Virus record (IMG/VR): IMGVR_UViG_3300034642_000070
Location: 1-20,474 of that record
DNA: 20,474 nucleotides
Source of the DNA: a virus
Reading direction: 5' to 3' (one strand)
Position numbers and translations under genes: made by a program. Every line of letters begins with the position of its first letter. Positions within the stretch are counted from its first letter, which is position 1. Below, in pieces: positions 13,894 through 20,474 of the stretch. The notes below the pieces were generated by a model. It had not been told where the DNA came from. It ran no database searches and worked only from the letters and a program-made list of their open reading frames with translations.

Positions 13894-16407
13894 ATGAAAA
13901 CATTTTTAGAGGCAAGAGGTGATACAGCTATATTTACATTTGGTAGATTTAATCCACCTACAACTGGACATGAAAAACTTATAGATGCACTTGGAAAACA
14001 ACAATCAAAGAACGCTGGTTCTTTGATGTATGTATATCCATCTCACTCCCAAGACGCAAAAAAGAATCCACTCCCTCATGCAAGAAAAGTTGCATACATG
14101 AAAAAGATGTTTCGTAAGTATGCAAAAAATATTATCACCAGTAAAGCAAGAAACGTATTCGATATTGCAGTAGAATTACACAATAAAGGACATAGAGCAA
14201 TCGTAATGGTTGTTGGTTCTGATAGAGTACAAGAGTTTGATAGACTATTAAATCAATACAATGGTGTTGAGGGTAGACATGGTTATTACGGTTTCGATGA
14301 TATTAGAGTTGTATCTGCTGGAGAACGTGACCCAGATGCAGAAGGTGTTGAAGGAATGTCAGCATCTAAGATGAGAGCTGCAGCTGCACAGGGTGATTAT
14401 GATTCTTTTATAATGGGATTACCTAGAAACTTTGGTGATGCAAAGAAACTCTATGATGATGTTCGTAAGAACATGGGTGTAAGAGAACAAAATTGGACAG
14501 ACGAAGAGATTATGAGAGATGCATATATTCGTGGTGAGGTCTGGAATGTTGGTGATGTTGTCAAAACAAAACTAGGTGAAGAAGGAAAGATTATTCGTAA
14601 GGGTACAAACTATGTTGTATTTGAAGATATGCAAAGAGTTTGGTTACATGACCTAGTTGAAGAACCAAAAAAGATTACAAAGACAAAACAAGCAAAAGGT
14701 GAGGTTGGGGATATGAAAGGTACTCAACCAGCAAAGTATTATTCTAAAGACGCAGACGGTGATGAAATGTCAGTTGCAACTAAGAAGGCTCGTGCAAGAC
14801 ATTTTGCAAAAGGTGATTCAAGAAAACCAGCTCCTGGCGATAAAGGTGCAGATACAAAACCATCTCAGTACACTAAAAAGTTCAAACAGATGTATGGTGA
14901 ACAAGATAAGAAAAAAGAACCAGCAAAGTCTGACCAAGAAAAAGAAAGAGATGAATTTAAGAAACTGCAAAAAGATAAGAAAGTTGCAGCTTTACAATAT
15001 CGTATGGCGAAAGATGCAGAGACAGTTGCAAGACTATCTGCGACTGAACGTAAACTTACTGATGCAGAGAAGGATAAGTTAAAGAAACTTGAAAAAGAAG
15101 TTCCGAAGAAGGACTTTATGGATAGGTATGGAAAAGATGGTGAATCAGTTTACTACGCAACACTTACTAAAATGGCAAAAGGTGAGAGTATAGAGGAAAA
15201 AGATAATCCATGTTGGGATACTCATAAACAAGTTGGTATGAAAAAGAAGAATGGTAAGATGGTGCCAAATTGTGTTCCTAAAGAAGAAATAGAAGAAATT
15301 AATGTTCCAGCGATTGTGAAAAGTGTTATCTCTAGAATGACACATCCAAAAGGTTATGCAAAGATGTTGCAAGATTATATACAGAGAGTAAAAGACGATA
15401 TTAAAAAGAAACACTCTAATAGATTTCATGCCGCTCAAGTTGCAACCATGTATGGATTAAATTCAGTATTCCCACTTATTGACTATATTAACAAATTAGT
15501 TAAGAAAGGTCAGTTACCTACAACTCTAATGGCACAGTATGACCAGAATGAATCATATGAGATTGGTAAAGAATATGCAGACCACACAAAAGAGGTTGAC
15601 CCATATTCTGCACCAAAGAGTGAAAAGATATATCTTAGAAGAGATAAAAAATTACCAAATCTAAAACTTCCAGTAAGCAGAAAAAAAGGTAGAATTATTA
15701 AACCCAAGAAAGAAGACTTTCAATTAGATGAAAAAATTGCTGGACTAGTTAAGAAGTCAGAACAAACTGGTGTACCATATGGTATTCTTAAAAAGAGTTA
15801 TGACAGAGGAATGGCTGCTTGGAAAACAGGACATCGCCCTGGCGCATCTCAACAACAGTGGGCATTTGCAAGAGTTAACTCAATGTTAACTGGTGGAAAG
15901 GCTGACCCAGACCTACAAGCACAAATTAAAAAAGGTGGTTATAAAAAGAAAAAGAAGGCATCTAAAGAATCTGTTGATGAATGGTTTAATTCTGATGAGA
16001 CTATCCAACTATATCAAGAAAGATATGGTTCAGAGTGGGAAGAAAAACTAAATAATACATACGAAAGAATGTTATCAAAACTAAACGAATCTTGTTGTGA
16101 AGATTGTGAAAATCATTTTGACCATGTTATTATGGAAGCAGAATATCAAGGTAAAAAGGTTAAATTGAATGACCCTATTCGTACAAGTGAAAACCCAAAC
16201 AAAAAGTTTAAGGTTTATGTAAAAAACGAAAAAGGAAAAGTAGTAGTCGTTAGATTTGGTGACCCAAATATGGGTATTAATCGTGATGACCCAGAAAGAA
16301 GAAAAGCATTTCGTGCAAGACACAATTGTGATGACCCTGGCCCTAAAACTAAGGCAAGATATTGGAGTTGTTTTCAATGGCGTGCTGGTGCAAAGGTAGA
16401 TAACTAA
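13894..16407 (+). CDS. Modular virion protein with N-terminal NMNAT-like nucleotidyltransferase
   Basis: An 837-aa Lys-rich multidomain protein. Residues 1-190 are a cytidylyltransferase/NMNAT-like domain: F16-G-R-F-N-P-P-T-T-G-H26 (the H-x-G-H-type loop), a GSDR strand (108-111) and SASKMR (156-161) in the place of the I-S-S-T-x-x-R motif. A KOW-like SH3 segment (217-257) follows, then a long low-complexity charged helical region (260-430), and a Cys pair module (C440 and C460 around KQVGMKKKNGKMVPN). Next comes a module at 614-668 with GMAAWKTGHRPGASQQQW, recurrent in large phages in my recollection, and a C-terminal module (749-837) with FRARHNCDDPGPKTKARYW. Protease-type sites I433-E-E435, I466-E-E468, L611-D-E613 and I746-M-E748|A lie between modules. 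The N-terminus MKTFLEARG resembles a capsid-targeting peptide. It may be a polyprotein delivering an NAD-related enzyme. Confidence 0.75.
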   Translation: MKTFLEARGDTAIFTFGRFNPPTTGHEKLIDALGKQQSKNAGSLMYVYPSHSQDAKKNPLPHARKVAYMKKMFRKYAKNIITSKARNVFDIAVELHNKGHRAIVMVVGSDRVQEFDRLLNQYNGVEGRHGYYGFDDIRVVSAGERDPDAEGVEGMSASKMRAAAAQGDYDSFIMGLPRNFGDAKKLYDDVRKNMGVREQNWTDEEIMRDAYIRGEVWNVGDVVKTKLGEEGKIIRKGTNYVVFEDMQRVWLHDLVEEPKKITKTKQAKGEVGDMKGTQPAKYYSKDADGDEMSVATKKARARHFAKGDSRKPAPGDKGADTKPSQYTKKFKQMYGEQDKKKEPAKSDQEKERDEFKKLQKDKKVAALQYRMAKDAETVARLSATERKLTDAEKDKLKKLEKEVPKKDFMDRYGKDGESVYYATLTKMAKGESIEEKDNPCWDTHKQVGMKKKNGKMVPNCVPKEEIEEINVPAIVKSVISRMTHPKGYAKMLQDYIQRVKDDIKKKHSNRFHAAQVATMYGLNSVFPLIDYINKLVKKGQLPTTLMAQYDQNESYEIGKEYADHTKEVDPYSAPKSEKIYLRRDKKLPNLKLPVSRKKGRIIKPKKEDFQLDEKIAGLVKKSEQTGVPYGILKKSYDRGMAAWKTGHRPGASQQQWAFARVNSMLTGGKADPDLQAQIKKGGYKKKKKASKESVDEWFNSDETIQLYQERYGSEWEEKLNNTYERMLSKLNESCCEDCENHFDHVIMEAEYQGKKVKLNDPIRTSENPNKKFKVYVKNEKGKVVVVRFGDPNMGINRDDPERRKAFRARHNCDDPGPKTKARYWSCFQWRAGAKVDN

Positions 16408-16419
16408 AGGAAAAAAAAT

Positions 16420-18918
16420 ATGACTAGATATGCAAAAACAATGAGTCAGGCTCTCGCAGAAATGCAAGAAGCAAAAAAGATAACTAAAAAAGAACGTGAT
16501 AAATTAGAGAATGATAATCAGCATGGTGAACTTGCATTGAAACTCGCACAATCTTTTGGAACTCCACAAGAGGTGAAGAAAATAAAAGATATCAATAAGA
16601 GACATATGCAACAAGGTTCTATTGACCCTAAAGACCAAAAAGAAAGAGATAAGATTTCTAACAAGTATTATAAGATGGCAGAAAGTCTAGAAGAGGGTTA
16701 CGAAAGTGAAGTTCTCAAAATTCTTGATGATGCTGGTATTGATGGATATTTTAAAAATAATAAACTCTACGTTAGTAAGAGGGATGCAAGAGATGCTAAG
16801 AAAGCACTTGATGACTCAGATGAGATTACAAAACTACCCAAGATGGTAAAAGAAGGTACTTGGAAGTATGCAGAAACACCAAAAGAAATTGCAGCTTTAA
16901 AGAAACTTATGTCAAGACCATTACCAATTGGTAATGATGAAGATGAAAAAACATATAAAGACTCTGCATCATCAAAACTTTATGGTCTACTAGGTGATGA
17001 TGAATTATTTGACGCACTAGGAGTATTACAAGATAAAGGTAATCCAAAAGCAGATGCAAGAAAAACAATTATCAAGTGGTTTCATAAAAGAGTAAAAGAT
17101 GACTCTTATGGTCTTGGTGATGAGACTAAAGCACTTGGAAAAGCTATTGGTCTAAAGATGGACTATGTTCCAGAGGGTTTCTCACCAAAAGAAATTAAGA
17201 TGGCAATCGGTATTGCATCTGACCCAAGGTATAAACAAGGAAACTATTCTGGTGCAGTAAAACAGATTGAGAAAATCAAAAAAGGTTTATCAACCCACAA
17301 ACAAGTTGCAGCTGTTCTGAAAAGACAGAATGAAAGTAGTAGAATAGAAAACTTTGATGAAAATTACAGAAAACTTGCAATGATGGGTATTGGTACTGAA
17401 ACAAAGAAAGCTGCAAAAGTTGGTTTGAAAACTGATTATTACCTACCTAAAAACGGAGATAAGAGTTTTGGTAAAATTACAAGAGTTACTTCAAGTGGGT
17501 ATGAAATAACAGATGAGAAAACTAAAAAGGTTCACAAGTTTAAATTCTATGACCCAAATAATGACCCAACTAGTGTCAGAGGAACAAGAGAAGAAGTTGA
17601 ACTTGATGAAAAAGTTAAAGAGTATAAAGGTGTTGCATATTTTAAAACTCGTAAAGATGCAGAAGCACATATGAAAAAATTTGCACCAAAAGGAAGAGTT
17701 GTTGAATATGAAAGAGGTTATGCTGTTCAAACTAGAATTTCCGGCCCATACCTTAATAAAGCTGGAAAAACTGAGGAAGTTGAACTTGATGAAGGCAAAA
17801 TGAAACAATTTCACATGATGATGGATGATGGTAAATCTGCTGAAGAAATTGCAAAGGCACTTAAACTTGACTTAAAAACTGTCAAAGAACTTATGAAAGA
17901 ATCTTTAGATGAAGGAATGAAATATACTCATGCAGTAGTTGACCCAGATGGTAAAGTTGCTGGAATGGCATCAAATGAAAAAGATGCAAAAGATATTGCA
18001 AGTAGACACAAGGGTAAAGTCGTAAAACTAAAGAAACCTATGTCAGACAAAAAAGGTGACATGATGATTAATCGTCCATTTAAGGAAGAAGTTGAACTTG
18101 ATGAGAAGTATGATTTATATCATAAGACTTTTTCTGATGCAATGCAACACGCATATGATTATGCAAAAAAGAAATTGGGTATTACAGTAGACCCAAAAGA
18201 GATTGACAATAAAGTCGCAACTGGCCCGAAGAAACCATCTGAGGGTAAAACAAACAAATACAGACTCAAAGGTAAAGGTGGAAACCTACAAATCCAAGTT
18301 TACAATAAGGGTGGTTCAAAACCATTTGAGTTGAATATGTACAAAGAGGAGAATGAAATGTACGATAAATTAACTGATGGTAACCTATCCTTAAAAGAAA
18401 CCGTCCTACAAATGTGGCAAGAAGCTGCAAAAGGTAAAGATGAAGGAAATGCATTTGGTGCCGCTCTTGCAGCTGCAAAAGAAAAAGGTGAAGATACCTT
18501 TGTAGTTGCTGGTAAAACTTATGATGTCAAGACTGAACAAGAAGTTAAAGAGTTTGTTCAAGCAGATGGAACTAAGAGAAGAGTTAAGGAAGGTGACAAT
18601 CGTCTAAAATCTAATAGAAATGAAAAACTTGTCGGCGGTCAAAAGAAACTTGACAAAGATAAAGATGGTGACATTGATGGAAAAGACTTTGCAATGTTAC
18701 GAAAACAAAAGAAAAATAATGAAGAACACCAGAGATATCTTGAAACCAAAAGAGGTTCTTTAAGAGATTCAATCTTACAAATGTGGGGTGAAAAAAAGGA
18801 CTTGACAAAAGAGATGGAAAATGGTAAGAATAAGAAGACGGATACTGGAAAAGAAATGACTCCAGTAGATATGTCACCAAAAATGCCAAAAGTAAAAGAA
18901 AGTAAAAATAAGGTGTAA
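16420..18918 (+). CDS. Modular Lys-rich virion protein with repeated E-V-E-L-D-E linkers and an EF-hand-like loop
   Basis: An 832-aa highly charged protein made of small modules. The N-terminus MTRYAKTMSQALAEMQEAKK is a targeting-type helix with L-A-E and M-Q-E|A. L-E-E92|G follows at the end of the first helical module. Sites E-V-E-L-D-E397|K, E-V-E-L-D-E458|G, S-L-D-E498|G and E-V-E-L-D-E562|K separate: an alpha/beta piece (398-453), a helix-turn-helix-like piece with DGKSAEEIAKALKLDLKTVKEL, a THAVVDPDGKVAGMAS piece (501-550), and a module starting KYDLYHKTFSDAMQHAY (563-640). Near the C-terminus are two SL[KR][ED][TS][VI]LQMW copies (656-669, 779-791), a GNAFGAALAAAKEKG module, and D745-K-D-K-D-G-D-I-D-G-K-D756, an EF-hand/dockerin-type calcium loop. 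I infer a virion polyprotein cut by the prohead protease; no enzyme activity is recognised. AAAGGAA precedes the ATG. Confidence 0.75.
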   Translation: MTRYAKTMSQALAEMQEAKKITKKERDKLENDNQHGELALKLAQSFGTPQEVKKIKDINKRHMQQGSIDPKDQKERDKISNKYYKMAESLEEGYESEVLKILDDAGIDGYFKNNKLYVSKRDARDAKKALDDSDEITKLPKMVKEGTWKYAETPKEIAALKKLMSRPLPIGNDEDEKTYKDSASSKLYGLLGDDELFDALGVLQDKGNPKADARKTIIKWFHKRVKDDSYGLGDETKALGKAIGLKMDYVPEGFSPKEIKMAIGIASDPRYKQGNYSGAVKQIEKIKKGLSTHKQVAAVLKRQNESSRIENFDENYRKLAMMGIGTETKKAAKVGLKTDYYLPKNGDKSFGKITRVTSSGYEITDEKTKKVHKFKFYDPNNDPTSVRGTREEVELDEKVKEYKGVAYFKTRKDAEAHMKKFAPKGRVVEYERGYAVQTRISGPYLNKAGKTEEVELDEGKMKQFHMMMDDGKSAEEIAKALKLDLKTVKELMKESLDEGMKYTHAVVDPDGKVAGMASNEKDAKDIASRHKGKVVKLKKPMSDKKGDMMINRPFKEEVELDEKYDLYHKTFSDAMQHAYDYAKKKLGITVDPKEIDNKVATGPKKPSEGKTNKYRLKGKGGNLQIQVYNKGGSKPFELNMYKEENEMYDKLTDGNLSLKETVLQMWQEAAKGKDEGNAFGAALAAAKEKGEDTFVVAGKTYDVKTEQEVKEFVQADGTKRRVKEGDNRLKSNRNEKLVGGQKKLDKDKDGDIDGKDFAMLRKQKKNNEEHQRYLETKRGSLRDSILQMWGEKKDLTKEMENGKNKKTDTGKEMTPVDMSPKMPKVKESKNKV
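17590..18108 (+). repeat. Three dispersed copies of an E-E-V-E-L-D-E linker repeat
   Basis: Copies lie at 17590-17613, 17773-17796 and 18085-18108 and share the identical 17-mer GAAGTTGAACTTGATGA. A shorter relative (E-S-L-D-E-G) is at 17899-17916. All are in the same frame and encode an acidic linker ending in L-D-E followed by K or G, spaced 35-64 codons apart between compact modules. The near-identity at DNA level suggests recent duplication or recombination between linkers. Confidence 0.85.
18385..18792 (+). repeat. Two copies of an L-Q-M-W helix motif
   Basis: Residues 656-669 (LSLKETVLQMWQEA) and 779-791 (GSLRDSILQMWGE) of the 832-aa protein are clear copies, 123 residues apart, both ending in W-x-E before a charged segment. 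They flank the GNAFGAAL module and the calcium-loop module, so they may mark another kind of module boundary or a shared docking helix. Confidence 0.6.
18910..18915 (+). promoter_or_regulatory. Ribosome binding site for the GTG-started HAD gene
   Basis: AAGGTG lies 5 nt before GTG 18921 and inside the end of the upstream gene. The ATG at 18919 is in another frame and meets TGA at once, and the next in-frame ATG would remove HAD motif I, so GTG is the supported start. Confidence 0.6.
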
Positions 18919-18920
18919 AT

Positions 18921-19451
18921 GTGAAAAAATTATATGATGTTATTAACGAAGTCACAGAAAAGGGTGATGATTTACCAACAATTTACTGTGACATGGATAT
19001 GGTGCTTTGTGACTTTTTAAAAGGTTCAGAAGAAGTACTAGGTGTTCCGTTTCCTAAAGCAGATAAAAGGACTAAGTGGCCAATGATATCTGCTAAGAAA
19101 GATTTCTGGGAAAGTTTAGAATGGATGCCTGGCGCTAAAAGAATGTGGTCATTTATTAATAAATATGATGCACACATTCTATCTGCATATTCTACCAAGG
19201 ATGCAAACTCTAGAAAGGGTAAGTATAAGTGGTTGAGTGTTAACGCAAAGTTAACAAAGAAAAGTAGAATACATTTAGTTATGCGTGAGGATAAACAAAA
19301 ATACGCAATGACAAATGATGGCAAACCTAACTTATTGATTGATGATTATATCAAAAATATTAATGAGTGGAAAGCGAAAGGTGGGATAGGAGTACATCAT
19401 ACCTCACCAATGGGTACAATCGCAGAATTAAAACGGTTGGGTTTTAAATAA
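18921..19451 (+). CDS. HAD-superfamily phosphatase / 5'-nucleotidase-like
   Basis: A 176-aa HAD-fold hydrolase resembling the 5'(3')-deoxyribonucleotidase group. Motif I is IYCDMDMVLCDF (21-32), with the nucleophile D24 and D26. Motif II is the Ser in HILSAYS (S88). A Lys near 125-127 may serve as motif III, and motif IV is L-L-I-D141-D142-Y. The substrate could be a nucleoside monophosphate or a phosphorylated nucleic-acid end; sequence alone does not decide. The N-terminus MKKLYDVINEVTEKGDDLP adds a targeting-type helix with an I-N-E|V site before the catalytic core, as in the five genes before it. It starts with GTG 2 nt after the previous stop and is the last gene before a new late promoter. 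Confidence 0.85.
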   Translation: MKKLYDVINEVTEKGDDLPTIYCDMDMVLCDFLKGSEEVLGVPFPKADKRTKWPMISAKKDFWESLEWMPGAKRMWSFINKYDAHILSAYSTKDANSRKGKYKWLSVNAKLTKKSRIHLVMREDKQKYAMTNDGKPNLLIDDYIKNINEWKAKGGIGVHHTSPMGTIAELKRLGFK

Positions 19452-19452
19452 A

Positions 19453-19460
19453 CATAAATA
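19453..19460 (+). promoter_or_regulatory. T4-type late promoter (CATAAATA)
   Basis: CATAAATA sits one base after the stop of the HAD gene and 36 nt before the ATG of the structural gene. It matches TATAAATA at 7 of 8 positions and shares the ten bases ACATAAATAG with the promoter at 10889-10896. The 45-nt gap is the longest in the window. AGGGAG at 19483-19488 is the downstream ribosome site. Confidence 0.7.
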
Positions 19461-19496
19461 GAAGTAGTAAAATTTCTATTATAGGGAGAAAATAAA

Positions 19497-20474
19497 ATGT
19501 CTTTATGGGGTAAAAATGATGGCAAAACTGCGAATGGAACTATCGCAATTGCTTCCAATGGAACTGTAACTGGTTCTGGAACTGCATTTACCGATGCCAT
19601 GGTTGGTAATTATATTCGGGCTGGTGGAGAAGATTATCTCATCACTGCAAGAGCATCCAACACTTCTGCTACGGTAATTGCTGGTGTGCCTGGCGCAACA
19701 CTTTCTGTTGTTAGTAGTGGTACATCGTACACACTTTCAGAAAAGTGTAAATTCGTAACAACTTCAGAAGCGACATCAACTAATGGTATTCATGGTGACC
19801 CAACAAAAGTTTTTGGTGTGGACACAGACGAAATTGGTGCTGGTGGTGATAATGTCGTATCTGTTACTATCGTAGATGGTGGGTCAGGCTATAAAGGTTC
19901 TGCACCTTCTGTATCATTCTCTGGTGGTGGGGGCTCTTCTGCAGCTGCAACTGCTGGAACTGGTGGATATCCTAGTATTACATCTGTTGCAGTAACAAAT
20001 GTCGGTTCTGGTTATACTTCTACACCAGACGTTGCAATCGCACCTCCAGCTGCTCAAACATTTAACGGTGGTTCTTCTGTTACAAATAACACTGATGCAA
20101 TTACAATTTCTGCTCATCCATTTCTAACTGGTGACCAAGTTACCTATGCAGATGGTGGTGGTTCTAATACTACAATCACTGGTCTTACAGATGGTGGAAC
20201 TTTCTTTGTAATTAAAACAGCTGCAAATGCACTTAAACTTGCAACTACAAAAGCCAATGCATTGGCTGGTACTGCAATTGACATTACTTCTGGTACTGGT
20301 ACTGGTCATAGTTTAACTGGTGAAACTGCAACTGCAACTGCATCACTTGGTGCTTCAAGTTCAGGCTTTCATGCTGGTTGGGTAAGACGTACAGTTGGAA
20401 CTGGTGGTCGTGCTGGTAGAATTCAATATGAAACTCTTGTAGCATCATCATCTATTGCTGGTGACCAAGAAGAT
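19497..20474 (+). CDS. Glycine/threonine-rich virion structural protein (partial, runs off the window)
   Basis: The frame is open from ATG 19497 to the last base (326 codons, no stop). The start MSLWGKNDGKTANGTIAI and the segment GWVRRTVGTGGRAGRIQYE (295-313) are forms I associate with a structural protein common in marine T4-like phages. The composition is rich in Gly, Ser, Thr and Ala with few Lys, unlike the preceding virion proteins. Two tandem copies of an x-V-x-x-G-S-G-Y-x-x-x-P repeat are visible (about 121-141 and 162-181). A further beta module (ISAHPFLTGDQVTYADGGG, 204-222, to LKLATT) resembles units seen in tail fibres and adhesins. Strand-rich repeats suggest a tail or surface fibre component. 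It has its own late promoter and AGGGAG ribosome site. No targeting peptide is seen at its N-terminus. Confidence 0.85.
   Translation, partial: MSLWGKNDGKTANGTIAIASNGTVTGSGTAFTDAMVGNYIRAGGEDYLITARASNTSATVIAGVPGATLSVVSSGTSYTLSEKCKFVTTSEATSTNGIHGDPTKVFGVDTDEIGAGGDNVVSVTIVDGGSGYKGSAPSVSFSGGGGSSAAATAGTGGYPSITSVAVTNVGSGYTSTPDVAIAPPAAQTFNGGSSVTNNTDAITISAHPFLTGDQVTYADGGGSNTTITGLTDGGTFFVIKTAANALKLATTKANALAGTAIDITSGTGTGHSLTGETATATASLGASSSGFHAGWVRRTVGTGGRAGRIQYETLVASSSIAGDQED

Noticed and set aside
14759-15082. 107-aa open frame on the + strand in another frame of the 837-aa protein
   Set aside because: It is fully nested, made of Gln/Lys/Arg-rich low-complexity sequence, and without a ribosome site. 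The overlapping frame has recognisable domains.
16081-16467. 128-aa open frame on the - strand, rich in Cys, Phe and Ile
   Set aside because: It mirrors the Lys-rich modular protein; antisense of Lys codons gives Phe-rich open frames. Low-complexity hydrophobic composition with no start context.
18611-18955. 114-aa open frame on the - strand, Phe/Leu/Ser-rich, looks like a membrane protein
   Set aside because: Same antisense effect of Lys/Glu-rich coding sequence; it spans a gene junction on the other strand and lacks a convincing ribosome site.
19457-19480. AATAGAA / TTCTATT inverted repeat as a terminator after the HAD gene
   Set aside because: The stem is 7 bp with one G-C pair, the loop is 10 nt, no T-run follows, and it overlaps the late promoter. 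Too weak to call.
1-20474. tRNA genes, CRISPR arrays or insertion sequences
   Set aside because: Gaps between genes are at most 45 nt, no cloverleaf-like or regularly spaced direct repeats were seen, and no transposase motifs occur.

Overview
The window is a piece of an AT-rich, T4-like marine myophage genome. It has a family B DNA polymerase (gp43), a UvsX recombinase and a gp41-type helicase in T4-like order, a MazG pyrophosphohydrolase, T4-type late promoter octamers, and large lysine-rich modular virion proteins of a kind I associate with marine T4-like phages (pelagimyophage/cyanophage-like). No photosynthesis genes are present, so a SAR11-type or other heterotrophic marine host is as plausible as a cyanobacterium; the host cannot be fixed from this window. 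All genes are on the + strand. Coding is almost continuous: most neighbours overlap by 1-23 nt, the longest gap is 45 nt, and no stretch above 300 bases lacks a gene. No tRNA, CRISPR or IS element was seen.

Region A (1-10897) is replication and nucleotide metabolism. It runs: a RimK-like ATP-grasp ligase, gp43, then a four-gene insert, then MazG, UvsX, a small protein in the gp40 position, the gp41 helicase and a small ORF. The insert holds an unknown protein with a possible GIY-YIG-like N-terminus, an asparagine-synthetase-like PP-loop enzyme, a cytosine-C5 DNA methyltransferase, and a CmoA-like (carboxy-SAM synthase family) enzyme. In T4 the interval between gene 43 and uvsX carries the cytosine hypermodification genes (42, beta-gt). 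Here the methyltransferase has Arg in place of the usual motif X Asn (GRMVPP instead of GNxVPP). As I recall, a basic residue at that position lets an engineered C5 methyltransferase use carboxy-SAM. My main hypothesis is a natural DNA hypermodification pathway: the CmoA-like enzyme makes carboxy-SAM, the methyltransferase writes 5-carboxymethylcytosine, and the AsnB-like enzyme activates and amidates the new carboxylate.

Region B (10898-19451) looks like a late, virion-associated operon behind a T4-type late promoter (CATAAATA). It holds six consecutive genes: an unknown protein, a polynucleotide-ligase-like nucleotidyltransferase, a very basic 132-aa protein, two modular lysine-rich proteins of more than 800 aa, and a HAD-type phosphatase. 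All six start with a short amphipathic peptide containing an (L/I/F/M)-x-E site. This resembles the T4 capsid-targeting sequence (IPIII type) that the gp21 prohead protease removes. The two large proteins repeat such sites (E-V-E-L-D-E, I-M-E-A, Q-L-D-E) at module boundaries, suggesting polyproteins matured in the prohead and possibly injected with the DNA. Enzymes inside this set (NMNAT-like transferase, ligase-like protein, HAD phosphatase) may be packaged cargo.

Region C (19452-20474) has a second CATAAATA late promoter followed by a glycine/threonine-rich structural protein with tandem fibre-type repeats, cut by the window end.
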